A stretch of DNA of 58,147 nucleotides from Betaproteobacteria bacterium (lineage in GTDB: Bacteria > Pseudomonadota > Gammaproteobacteria > Burkholderiales > Casimicrobiaceae), in contig PLYT01000058.1 of assembly GCA_003153475.1 (NCBI GenBank), positions 1 through 58,147 on the forward strand, read 5' to 3'. The notes below the pieces were generated by a model. It was not told the origin of the DNA. It worked only from the letters and a program-made list of their open reading frames with translations, and made no database searches. Below are positions 42,613 through 50,896 of the stretch, piece by piece (position 1 is the stretch's first letter; each line of letters begins with the position of its first letter). Position numbers and translations under genes: made by a program.

Positions 42613-43635
42613 TCACTGAGAAAATGCTTTCGCGCGCTGCCCCGCCGCCTTTTCGCCGAGCGAGGCGCGATCGGCTACGGGCAGCTGGCAATGATGCAGC
42701 AGATGGTTCCACGGGATATTCCACGGATAGAGTCGCCACTGGTCGCGCAGGAAGTTCGCGTATTGCCCCACCAGCGAATCGACGCGCTCGTCGTGGGGCG
42801 ACTCCGGGCCCAGGACGTGTAACGGCGCTCCGAACTCGAGGACGAAAGATCCGCGCGCTGTAAATCGATAAGCCATCGGCACCACGCGAGCTGCGGTCTT
42901 GAGCGCGAGCTCGGCGAACCCGGCGGCGAGTTGGCGCTGCCGGCCGAAGAACTCCACCGAACGGGAATTGTCGAGGTTCTGCCTGGCATCGGGCGGGTTG
43001 AAGACCAGCCCGCCACGCGTAAGCAGCTGTTTGGCTGCGTGCATCTGCCGCGCGAGCTCGAACCGTTTCGCGACCGGCGTCTCGATACCCTTATGCTCGA
43101 GCTTGTCGCTCGTGATGCCGACCTCGAGCCCGTCGTGTCCCCTATGACGAAGGTACGGCTGGAACAGGCGGGTGAACTGGCCGTGAACTGGCAGAAGAAT
43201 GAGTCCGGCTCCGTCCTGCCGGCATCGATCGAAATGCTCCCATCCGGTGACGCGCGTAAGTTTCGCCACGAGCTCGGTCGGTCCTTGCGCGAGATCATCG
43301 AAGTAGCAGGCTCGCCAAAGCCGTCCCAGCAGGGAGAGGCCGACGAACTCGCGTCTCCTGGCGGGCGGCAACCCGAAGACCGTGGCGAACTGACGAAGGA
43401 ATTCGGCGTCCCGGGGCCAAACGTCCTTTTGAACGGGCGTACGGCTGCAGATAAACTTGAGCCACCGCGCGTTCACGCGGTGCGCGATCTCGTCGCCGCC
43501 ACTCCGTCTCACCGTCTCGTCGACGAACCGCTTCGCGCGGTCGAACCGCTGCCGATCGAGCTCCGAGGTGAAACGCCGTCTGAGGTGGTGTTCGATCGGA
43601 CCTATGAGGTCCACCGCGGGCGATTTCGATCCCAA
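42613..43635 (-). CDS. LpxL/HtrB-like acyltransferase, last gene of the pyrrole cluster
   Basis: 340 aa, resembling lipid A biosynthesis acyltransferases: GWEHFDRCRQDGAGLILLPVHGQF, then GGLVFNPPDARQNLDNSRSVEFFGRQRQLAAGFAELALKTAARVVPMAYRF. The catalytic block that is normally H-x4-D/E reads H-GQFT-R here, so the acid is missing or displaced. No strong N-terminal membrane helix is seen. It starts 6 bp after the halogenase (a TTG; an in-frame GTG lies 7 codons on). Lying directly after a carrier-protein pathway, it may move the carrier-bound acyl group to a lipid or amine; this is inference. In aryl-polyene clusters similar enzymes do comparable jobs. Confidence 0.75.
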   Translation of the reverse strand: MGSKSPAVDLIGPIEHHLRRRFTSELDRQRFDRAKRFVDETVRRSGGDEIAHRVNARWLKFICSRTPVQKDVWPRDAEFLRQFATVFGLPPARRREFVGLSLLGRLWRACYFDDLAQGPTELVAKLTRVTGWEHFDRCRQDGAGLILLPVHGQFTRLFQPYLRHRGHDGLEVGITSDKLEHKGIETPVAKRFELARQMHAAKQLLTRGGLVFNPPDARQNLDNSRSVEFFGRQRQLAAGFAELALKTAARVVPMAYRFTARGSFVLEFGAPLHVLGPESPHDERVDSLVGQYANFLRDQWRLYPWNIPWNHLLHHCQLPVADRASLGEKAAGQRAKAFSQ

Positions 43636-43641
43636 TCGGCG

Positions 43642-45018
43642 TTACTCGAGCGGGATATTGAGCGGGCGTACGCGCTCGGCTGCGGCTCGATGCGCGTGGG
43701 GGCTGTCGGCCATCGAGTCGAAGTTGCCGGAGCGATCCGTAAGCAAGGAAGCGGCGTACATCAGCGCCTGCGCCTGCATGCTGCTGAAGCCCATCGCCTC
43801 GCGAGCTCGCGCATGCCCGGCGTCGGTCGCCTGGTAGTAGGGCAGCGCTAGCGATCGGCTGAGCTCCAGCCTCGCCTGAACCTGCGACGAGAAAATGGAT
43901 CGATGCTCGTCGCGCCTGGCGCGCTGGCGAAAACAACGGTCGATCGTGTGCGCTGCCGCGTAGGCCGAGTACATGCTGAACACGACGCCGACCGAAAAGA
44001 TGGGATCGACAAAGCCCGCCGCGTCTCCGAGCAGAAAGAACCCCGGCCCGGCAACTTGGCTGGACCGGTAGGAGTAGTTTCGTACCAGGCGCAGCGAACC
44101 TTCGCAGAACGTTGCGTCGGCGAGCAGCCTCTGCAGCAGTGGCAGCGCGCGGCACTGCTTGAGATACCAGGCCTCCCATGACTCGGCGCTTCCTTTGGTT
44201 TCGCTCGCCCACGCCTTGGGGATCACCAGACCGATGCTGGTCGTCTCCCGCAGCATGATGTGCCAGAGCCATGCCCATCCGTCGCCTTGCGGCAGCGCGC
44301 TCACGTAGGTGGTCGGTGGCACCTGCCGCACGGACTGCGCCGGATAGATCAGCCCGTCTGCCGCCAGATAGCTCGAGTTCGCGAAATAGCCCCACACGCT
44401 CATGAAGCGGAAGCCCTCGTCGAACACCCGCAGTCCCAACTGCCTGCCGATGACGCCGGTCTGCCCGCTGGCGTCGACGACATACCGGCAGCGAATCCGC
44501 GACGCACTGGCCTCACCTACCGGCCGATAGCTGACCGAGACTTCGCTCTCGTTGTCCCCCGCCCGCGAGAGATCGGCTTCCAGTACTGCGATCTCCTCGC
44601 CGATCCACGCGCCGGAAGCGCGCGCCCGCTCGAGCAGAATGGAATCGAAGCGGTCCCGCTCGACGTGCAGCGCGGGCCGCGTGTACCCGAAGTCGCCGAA
44701 CGAAAGGCGGCGCATCTCCCCGTTCCAGTCGACGCTGCCCCCGGCCTTGCGCAAAAAACCTTCGGCGGCGATCGCGTCGCTCACGCCGGCGGCGTCGCAA
44801 TACTTCCAGACATCCGGCAGCAGGCTCTCCCCCACCTGGTACCGAGGGTGCTTCTGTCGCTCGAACAGGACAACGGAGTAGCCCTTCCCCGTCAGGTAGG
44901 TCGCAGCCAGGCTGCCGGCCGGTCCGCCGCCGATCACCACCACGTCGCAAGAGTCCGGCACCGCGTTCATGCTGGATGATCTTTGCGCAGCCCGCGCCGC
45001 GGCCTGTCTTTTGGCCAT
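43642..45018 (-). CDS. Flavin-dependent halogenase-like oxidoreductase (PltA-like)
   Basis: 458 aa FAD enzyme. GGGPAG at 30-35, then HPRYQVGESLLP (57-68), Lys91 in GFLRKAGGSVDW, HVERDRFDSILL and FFLLGDAAGFVDPIFSVGV: the scaffold of carrier-protein-acting halogenases. The halogenase signature WxWxIP is WLWHIM at 250-255, so both tryptophans and Ile are kept but Pro is Met. Lys91 may be the catalytic lysine. It probably chlorinates or brominates, or otherwise oxidises, a carrier-bound pyrrole; a non-halogenating role cannot be excluded. Starts 2 bp after the carrier-protein stop. Met17 (44970) is an alternative start. Confidence 0.8.
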   Translation of the reverse strand: MAKRQAAARAAQRSSSMNAVPDSCDVVVIGGGPAGSLAATYLTGKGYSVVLFERQKHPRYQVGESLLPDVWKYCDAAGVSDAIAAEGFLRKAGGSVDWNGEMRRLSFGDFGYTRPALHVERDRFDSILLERARASGAWIGEEIAVLEADLSRAGDNESEVSVSYRPVGEASASRIRCRYVVDASGQTGVIGRQLGLRVFDEGFRFMSVWGYFANSSYLAADGLIYPAQSVRQVPPTTYVSALPQGDGWAWLWHIMLRETTSIGLVIPKAWASETKGSAESWEAWYLKQCRALPLLQRLLADATFCEGSLRLVRNYSYRSSQVAGPGFFLLGDAAGFVDPIFSVGVVFSMYSAYAAAHTIDRCFRQRARRDEHRSIFSSQVQARLELSRSLALPYYQATDAGHARAREAMGFSSMQAQALMYAASLLTDRSGNFDSMADSPHAHRAAAERVRPLNIPLE

Positions 45019-45020
45019 CG

Positions 45021-45281
45021 CTAGCCTAGTTTCTTCACGATCAGGTTCCTGAGCGCCCGCAGCGTCTGGAAGTTTTCGAGGAGGACTTCATCGGGCTCTA
45101 TCGTAATCGTGAATGCCTCTTCGACAAACGCAATGAGCTTGAAAATGCCCAGCGAATCGACCAGGCCTTCGGCGATGATGTCGGTATCGGGCTCGACGGC
45201 GATCGCTTCCTTGCGGTCCATCCCATCCTGAGCGAAAAATGGGGCGAGGGCGTTGAAGATCTGCTCGTCGGTGTACTTCAT
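45021..45281 (-). CDS. Free-standing acyl/peptidyl carrier protein (PltL-like)
   Basis: 86 aa four-helix carrier. The phosphopantetheine serine is S43 in EGLVDSLGIFKLIAFVEEAF; acidic residues flank it as usual. Genes on both sides (adenylation enzyme, halogenase) mark it as the tether on which proline is loaded, oxidised to pyrrole and modified. The 124-bp gap to the upstream adenylation gene (45282-45405) holds no visible gene or terminator. A phosphopantetheinyl transferase must be encoded elsewhere. Confidence 0.9.
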   Translation of the reverse strand: MKYTDEQIFNALAPFFAQDGMDRKEAIAVEPDTDIIAEGLVDSLGIFKLIAFVEEAFTITIEPDEVLLENFQTLRALRNLIVKKLG

Positions 45282-45405
45282 ATCGCTTGTTGAATCGCTT
45301 CGCAGGACTCGATCATTGAAAATGGCTCGCCAGATGTTGCCTGGGGTCGCGAGCCGAGGAGCTTATGTGGCATCTGACATGGTATCAAAGGCGCCACGGC
45401 GGGCA

Positions 45406-46965
45406 TCAAGGACGCGAAAGCTCTTCGAGGAGCCGCAGTCTGTCGATTTTGCCGGTGCTTCCGCGCGGCAGCGACCCGCGCACCACGATCGACAGCGGAA
45501 TCATATACGCAGGCAGCCGTTCGGCGCAAAACGCACGAAGCTCGCCGGCGTCCAGCGCGTGGCCGGCTTCGGCGACCGCCGCCGCCCGTATCACGTGGCC
45601 GCTCTCTTCGTCGGGCAGTGCGACGGCGGCAGCCTCCGCAACACCCGGATGCTGGTGCAGAACACTTTCGATTTCACCCAGCTCGATGCGGTAGCCGCGG
45701 CTCTTTATCATGCCGTCCCGGCGGCCGAGAAGATGAAGTAGGCCGGCCGCGTCCTCGCGCACGAGGTCTCCGGTTCGATACCAGAGCGTCCCGTCGCCGC
45801 GAGCGACCAGCGCGCGCGCGGTGGCCTCGGGCATCGCCTGGTACCCGGTCATCAGGCTCGGACCGTTGACATGGAGTTCGCCCGTCTCGCCCGGCGCGCA
45901 CACCGACCCGGCGTCGTTCATGACGAGCAGCTTGTTGTTGGCGCAGGCCGTGCCGATCGGCACGGGTGCGGTCTGCTCGGGCGGGAGCGCGTCCACCGCG
46001 TAAGCGGTGCAGACGTTGGTCTCGGTCGGCCCGTACCAGTTCCAGTAGCGCGCGCCGGGAATCTGCTCGCGCAGGCGGCGCAGCTGCGCTATCGGGAAGA
46101 CCTCCCCGGCGAAAATGATCTGTCGGAGGTGCGTCCAGTCGCAGCGCTCCAGTCCACCCGCGAGCGCCAATCGCGCGAGCAGCGACGGCACCGAGTACCA
46201 GACGGTGATGCGCCGCGCAGCGATCCAATCGGCGAGGTTGCGGGGGAAGACGTTGAGCTCCGGCGGCACCAGCGCGACGGTGGCGCCCGCGCGGCAGGTC
46301 GCGAAGAGGTCGAAGACCGACAGATCGAAGTGCAGCGGCGCGTGACTCGACACGATGTCGGTCGGCCCGAGTCCTGTGGTCTCGGCAGCCCAATCGACGA
46401 ACGAGCGCGCGGCGCGATGGCTGAGCACGACGCCCTTCGGCTGCCCGGTGGATCCGGACGTATAGAGTATGTACGCCGCGCGTGAAAGATCGGGTCCCTC
46501 CGGGCCGGCGCCGCGGCCCGCCGGCGCAACACGCGAGGGGTCTGAACTTTCGAACGCGAACCCCCTCTCGACCTGCTGCAGCGTCGAACTCGCGATGCCG
46601 ACGAAGGCCGGCGGAAATGCAACCGCAGGAGCGAGCGCCGGCCATCGCTTCGGCGTGGAGAGGATGCAGCAGAGCTCGCCATTGTCGACGATCCGGGCGA
46701 CTCGCCTGACCGGCGAGGCGACGTCGAGCGGGACGTACGCGGCTCCGGCCCGGAGCACGCCCCACATGGCAACGATTGCATCGAGTGACTTATCGAGGTA
46801 GAGGCCGATTCGACTGCCAGGCCCCGCGCCGCGCGCAAGGAGCTCGCCGGCGAGGCGGGCAGACGCCTCGTCGAGCTCGCGATAAGTTATCGATTCCGTC
46901 CGGTCGACGACCGCCGTCCGGTCCGGATACCGGGCCGCGCTTTCGATCAGCAGATCGTGCAGCAT
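45406..46965 (-). CDS. Stand-alone adenylation enzyme, likely L-prolyl-AMP ligase (PltF-like)
   Basis: 519 aa NRPS-type A domain without condensation or carrier domains. Core motifs: YILYTSGSTGQPKGVVLSH (A3), HFDLSVFDLF (A4), NWYGPTETNVC (A5), YRTGDLV (A7), GRRDGMIKSRGYRIELGEIE (A8) and Lys506 in PRGSTGKIDR (A10). My eye alignment to GrsA gives pocket residues D214 L215 F218 Y257 I284 A286 W310 V318 C319 K506. Proline ligases of pyrrole pathways are, from memory, close to DLLYLALVCK. The start ATG (MLHDLLIESAARYPDRTAV) is 11 bp after the dehydrogenase stop; longer open frame upstream overlaps that gene. Confidence 0.87.
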   Translation of the reverse strand: MLHDLLIESAARYPDRTAVVDRTESITYRELDEASARLAGELLARGAGPGSRIGLYLDKSLDAIVAMWGVLRAGAAYVPLDVASPVRRVARIVDNGELCCILSTPKRWPALAPAVAFPPAFVGIASSTLQQVERGFAFESSDPSRVAPAGRGAGPEGPDLSRAAYILYTSGSTGQPKGVVLSHRAARSFVDWAAETTGLGPTDIVSSHAPLHFDLSVFDLFATCRAGATVALVPPELNVFPRNLADWIAARRITVWYSVPSLLARLALAGGLERCDWTHLRQIIFAGEVFPIAQLRRLREQIPGARYWNWYGPTETNVCTAYAVDALPPEQTAPVPIGTACANNKLLVMNDAGSVCAPGETGELHVNGPSLMTGYQAMPEATARALVARGDGTLWYRTGDLVREDAAGLLHLLGRRDGMIKSRGYRIELGEIESVLHQHPGVAEAAAVALPDEESGHVIRAAAVAEAGHALDAGELRAFCAERLPAYMIPLSIVVRGSLPRGSTGKIDRLRLLEELSRP

Positions 46966-46976
46966 CGCCGGCTTCG

Positions 46977-48122
46977 TCAGAGATCCATCCAGCGCGCGAG
47001 AATCTGGCGCTGCATCTCGGCCGTTCCGGAGTAGAAGAGGCTGCCGAGCGCGTCGCGCAGATCGCGCTCGACGCCCGTTTTGGTCAGATACCCGTAGCCG
47101 CCGTGGATGCGCATGGCGTCCTCGCACGAGCGCACCCATGCCTCGCTGATGGCGAGCTTGGTCATGGCGGCTTCGGCAAGCGCCGCGCGCGACTCGCACT
47201 TCAGCCAGGCGAAGCGATAGAGCAGCAGCCTCGACGTCTCCCAGCGAACGCGCATTTCGACCAAGCGGTCCGCGACCGCCTGGAATTGGCCGATCGGTTG
47301 GTCGAACTGACGCCGCCCGCGGGCATACGCGAGGCATGCCTCGAGCTGACGCTCCATCGCGCCCACCGCGAATGCCATGATGAAGCCGCGTTCCCACTCC
47401 ATGATGTGGTTGAAGATTGCCAGCCCCGCGCCTTCGGGGCCGAGCCGGTTGCGCGCGGGCACGATGCACCCGTCGAGCGCGACCTCACCCATCGCCGCGG
47501 TCGAAAGCCCCATCTTGTCGATGCGCTCGCTAATCCGGAGGCCCGGAGTCCCTCGCTCGACGACAAACGCGGTCAAGCCGAAGGCGCCACGACTGGGATC
47601 GAGCGTTGCGAGGACGAGGAACACGTCGGCCACGGGCGCATTGGTGACGAACATCTTGTCGCCCGCGAGCGCATAGGCGTCGTCCCGCTTCGTCGCCTGC
47701 GTCTTAAGGCTGGAGAGGTCGGAACCGGCGCCGCGCTCGGTCGCGGCCAGTGCGCCGATCCAGTCCCCGCTTGTGAGCCGCGGCAGATAGGCGTGCTTCT
47801 GCTCTTCGCTCCCGAACGAGACAAGCGGATTGACGCAGCCCCAGAGATGCGCGTTGAGCGCGAAGTTGAACCCGTTATCGCGGCTGCCCCGGCCGAGCGC
47901 TTCGAGCGCCGCCATCGTCGAGAGCGGGTCGAGCTCGGCGCCGCCGTAGCGCGAAGGCGCGACCAGTCCGGCCAGCCCGAGTTGCGCCGATGACCGCCAG
48001 CCCTCGCGGTTGAACGTTCGTGCCTGGTCGCGCGACTCGAGGTCGTCGTTCAAAGACCGCTCGGCCCATTCGTGGATGCGGGCCTGCCGCTCCGTCTGTT
48101 CCGGCGTGAGTGAGAATTCCAT
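46977..48122 (-). CDS. Acyl-CoA dehydrogenase-like flavoprotein, likely prolyl-carrier-protein oxidase (PltE/PigA-like)
   Basis: 381 aa FAD enzyme with the full acyl-CoA dehydrogenase fold: GLVAPSRYGGAELDP, ALAATERGAGSDLSSLKTQA, DKMFVTNAPVADVFLVLA, catalytic-base position Glu244 in MEWERGFIMAFA, ARGRRQFDQPIGQFQAVADRLVEM and IHGGYGYLTKTGVERDLRDA. In pyrrole pathways this enzyme oxidises prolyl-S-carrier by four electrons to pyrrolyl-2-carboxyl-S-carrier. The order dehydrogenase, ligase, carrier, halogenase supports that role over fatty-acid degradation. First gene of the operon. Confidence 0.85.
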   Translation of the reverse strand: MEFSLTPEQTERQARIHEWAERSLNDDLESRDQARTFNREGWRSSAQLGLAGLVAPSRYGGAELDPLSTMAALEALGRGSRDNGFNFALNAHLWGCVNPLVSFGSEEQKHAYLPRLTSGDWIGALAATERGAGSDLSSLKTQATKRDDAYALAGDKMFVTNAPVADVFLVLATLDPSRGAFGLTAFVVERGTPGLRISERIDKMGLSTAAMGEVALDGCIVPARNRLGPEGAGLAIFNHIMEWERGFIMAFAVGAMERQLEACLAYARGRRQFDQPIGQFQAVADRLVEMRVRWETSRLLLYRFAWLKCESRAALAEAAMTKLAISEAWVRSCEDAMRIHGGYGYLTKTGVERDLRDALGSLFYSGTAEMQRQILARWMDL

Positions 48123-48193
48123 TACGCGATCGCCTCCCCCATGCTTTCAGCCCGCCCGCATTCGGCACACTCCCTGATCCCAACGCGTATCGC

Positions 48194-48222
48194 ACTATGA
48201 AGAAGTGCGGCGCCATGAGCAA
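48194..48222 (-). promoter_or_regulatory. Candidate promoter for the pyrrole operon
   Basis: Minus strand TTGCTC (48217-48222), exactly 17-bp spacer, CATAGT (48194-48199), 72 bp before the dehydrogenase start. Each hexamer matches four of six consensus bases. The rest of the 218-bp gap to comM shows no gene. comM reads in the same direction, so read-through is an alternative source of transcript. Confidence 0.35.
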
Positions 48223-48340
48223 ATGCAAAATGCCTCCCGAGGCGAAGGCGATGTCCGCATCGAGCCTCGGTGGCGAACGGTGAGGGTTCGTCGGTCGTCG
48301 ATGCCGCCGGACCTATCCTTGGCGCAGGAGCCGCGGCGTC

Positions 48341-49249
48341 CTAAGGCTCGGACCGGGTGACCGCGCCGGTGGCCGAAGCAAGCCGATCGAGCCGCCGATA
48401 GCCGATCGCCTCGGCGACATGCGCGGCCGCGATTGCATCGCTGTCGGCCAGATCGGCGATCGTGCGCGCGACCTTGAGGATACGATGATAGGCGCGCGCC
48501 GACAGCGCGAGGCGCGCGAAAGCGCGCTTGAGCAGGGCGTCGCCGTCCACATCTGGCACACACCAGCGCTCGACTTCCTTGACGTCGAGCGAGGCGTTCG
48601 CCTTTGCCTGGCGACGGCGCTGGCGCTGCACGGCGTTCGCGACGCGTTCGCGTACCACCGCGCTCGTCTCACCGGCGCCCGGAGCACGACCCAATCCGGG
48701 CAATGCATCGGCCGCCAGCGAGGGCACCTCGATCTGCACATCGATTCGGTCGAGCAGCGGTCCCGAAATGCGCGCGCGGTAGCGCGCCACCTGGTCAGGC
48801 GTGCAGCGACAGCGGCCACTGGCGTGGCCAAGATAGCCGCACGGACAGGGATTCATCGCGGCGACGAACTGGAACCGCGCCGGAAACGTCGCCTGGCGCG
48901 CCGCGCGCGAAATGTGGATGCGGCCCGATTCGATCGGCTCGCGTAGCACTTCGAGTACCCTGCGATCCCATTCGGGCAATTCGTCGAGAAACAGCACGCC
49001 GTGATGCGCGAGCGATATTTCGCCGGGCCGGGGATCGCTACCGCCGCCAACGAGCGCGACCGCGGAGGCGGTGTGGTGAGGCGCGCGAAACACGCGCCGG
49101 CCCCAATCGTCGGGACAGAAGCGTCCGGTCAGCGACTGCAGCGCGGCGGATTCGAGCGCCTCGTCCTCGGACAGCGGCGGCAGCAGTCCCGGCAGGCGCT
49201 GTGCGAGCATCGACTTGCCGGTACCCGGCGGCCCGATCATTAATAAGCT
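48341..49249 (-). pseudogene. comM: 3' part of comM, separated from its 5' part by the genomic island
   Basis: Encodes the ATPase core and C-terminus of ComM (YifB/Mg-chelatase-like helicase): Walker A MIGPPGTGKSM, GRRVFRAPHHTASAVALVGGG, Walker B VLFLDELPEW, MNPCPCGYLGH and the C-terminal region ending AIGYRRLDRL. ComM promotes branch migration during natural transformation. Joining codon AGC at 49247-49249 to the 5' piece at 56817 recreates GSHSLLMIGPPGTGKS in frame, about 513 aa in all. The island interrupts it just before Walker A, so the product is almost certainly non-functional. Confidence 0.95.
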
Positions 49250-49251
49250 GT
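49247..49251. other. Left attachment core of the island (GCTGT)
   Basis: Five bases shared with the right junction (56817-56821). The comM sequence outside (TAATAA on the plus strand) and the island sequence inside (TGACATGAGACCC) differ from those at the right end, which places the crossover here. Short shared cores are usual for large serine recombinases. Confidence 0.75.
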
Positions 49252-49309
49252 TGACATGAGACCCATGTGCAGGCACTATGTCGGTACGTTCAAGACCGGA
49301 GCGACCAGC

Positions 49310-50854
49310 ATGGCGAAGGCCTATTCATACCTGAGATTCAGCACCCCGGAGCAAGCTCGCGGCGACAGCTACCGTCGACAGTCGACGATGGCGCTTGAGT
49401 ACCTTGCGACGCGGCCCGACTTGCAACTGGACGACAGCCTGCGCCTGGATGACTTGGGCAAGTCCGCATACCGGGGCGGCAACGTCGCCACGGGCAAGCT
49501 TGGGGTATTCGTCGAGGCCGTGCGTACGGGCGTCGTGCCGAAGGGAAGCTACCTGCTGGTGGAGTCGCTTGATCGACTATCTCGCGATCAGATCGTCGAA
49601 GCGCAATCACTGTTCCTGCAATTGATCATCGCGGGCATAACCATCGTAACGCTGATGGACCGCAGCGAATACAGCCGGGACAGTGTCAATCAGAATCCCG
49701 TCGCCATGATCACATCGATTGTCGTGCTGATGCGCGGGCACGAAGAGTCCAAGACGAAGAGTCGCCGACTCAAGCAAGTGTGGGGAGCAAAGCGTGCGAG
49801 GGCGAAGGCGGACGGGCAAGCGATGACGCGTATCTGTCCCGCTTGGCTGGTCGCGCGTGAGGACCGCAAGGGTTACACGCTGGTCAAGGACCGTGCAGCG
49901 CTTGTGCAGCGAATCTACGCGATGGCACTTGAAGGCGTAGGGCAACAGTCGATTGCGCGGACTCTGAATGCGGAAGGCGTGCCGACGTGGGGACTCGGAA
50001 CACGTAAGGCAGCGGAGCAGTGGCACCGCAGCTACGTCGCCAAGATTCTCGATAACCCTGCCGTTGTTGGCGTGCATGTGCCACATGAGGAAAGCTACAG
50101 CGATGGCAAGCTCGTACGCGTGGCCCTCGACCCGATAGCCGACCACTTCCCGCCTGTCGTCGACGATGACACTTTCCAACGCGTGCAGGCGATGCGTGCC
50201 AATAGGGACCCATTGCGGGGACGCCATGCGGGACAGCCGGTGCAGAACGTGTTCGGTGGATTGCTCAAGTGTCCGCACTGCGCGTCGTCGATGCAGATGG
50301 TCTACAAGGGCGCGGGAGCGAAAGGCGGGCAGCGAAAGGTTGTGTGCAGCAAGGCGCGGAGCGGAGCGGGATGCGCTGGCAAGTACACCAGCATCAGCTA
50401 CCCCATGCTTGAACGCACGCTCCTCAAGCAATTGCCTACGCTATGGCAAGACGTGCGCGGGTCGACATACATGCATAACGCTATCGGACAGACCGAGCAC
50501 AAGATTGCTCAGACAGAGACGGCGCTTGCGCGGATCATGGACGAATTGCAGACGGCGACGCAGCCTACGTTGCGCTTGCGTTTCGAGCGGCGCAGCGTTG
50601 AGCTTGCTACCGAGCTTGATGCACTCCGCGCCACGCTCAAGGAGCAGGTAGTGCAGGCGGCAGCAGGGGACGTTCAAGGCCTGTCGCGAAAGGTCAAGGA
50701 ACTGCGGGCCGCACTCCGCGACATGGACCGGGCGCGGGTCAACCTTGCGCTGCGCCAGTTGGCGAAGTCGATCATCGTCGATCACCCCGCGTCGCGGCTT
50801 GTCGTCGAGTGGCAGCACGGCGGGCACGCGGCTGCGCCTTTCGTCACAGCCTGA
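49310..50854 (+). CDS. Large serine recombinase (site-specific integrase)
   Basis: 514 aa from the ATG with a GGAG box 8 bp upstream. Resolvase domain: catalytic Ser11 in YSYLRFSTPEQARGDS, LVESLDRLSRDQIVEAQ, then GHEESKTKSRRLKQVW. A recombinase domain follows (GYTLVKDRAALVQRIYAMALEGVGQQSIARTLNAEGVPTW), then a zinc-ribbon (CPHCASSMQMVYKG, later VVCSKARSGAGCAG) and a C-terminal coiled coil (IAQTETALARIMDEL to VKELRAALRDMDRARVNLALRQL). It should integrate and, with a directionality factor, excise the island. None of the nearby small genes is recognisably that factor. Confidence 0.95.
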   Translation: MAKAYSYLRFSTPEQARGDSYRRQSTMALEYLATRPDLQLDDSLRLDDLGKSAYRGGNVATGKLGVFVEAVRTGVVPKGSYLLVESLDRLSRDQIVEAQSLFLQLIIAGITIVTLMDRSEYSRDSVNQNPVAMITSIVVLMRGHEESKTKSRRLKQVWGAKRARAKADGQAMTRICPAWLVAREDRKGYTLVKDRAALVQRIYAMALEGVGQQSIARTLNAEGVPTWGLGTRKAAEQWHRSYVAKILDNPAVVGVHVPHEESYSDGKLVRVALDPIADHFPPVVDDDTFQRVQAMRANRDPLRGRHAGQPVQNVFGGLLKCPHCASSMQMVYKGAGAKGGQRKVVCSKARSGAGCAGKYTSISYPMLERTLLKQLPTLWQDVRGSTYMHNAIGQTEHKIAQTETALARIMDELQTATQPTLRLRFERRSVELATELDALRATLKEQVVQAAAGDVQGLSRKVKELRAALRDMDRARVNLALRQLAKSIIVDHPASRLVVEWQHGGHAAAPFVTA

Positions 50855-50896
50855 CGCCCCAGCGGGCGGGATTTTCATACCCTAACCCGCACCTGT

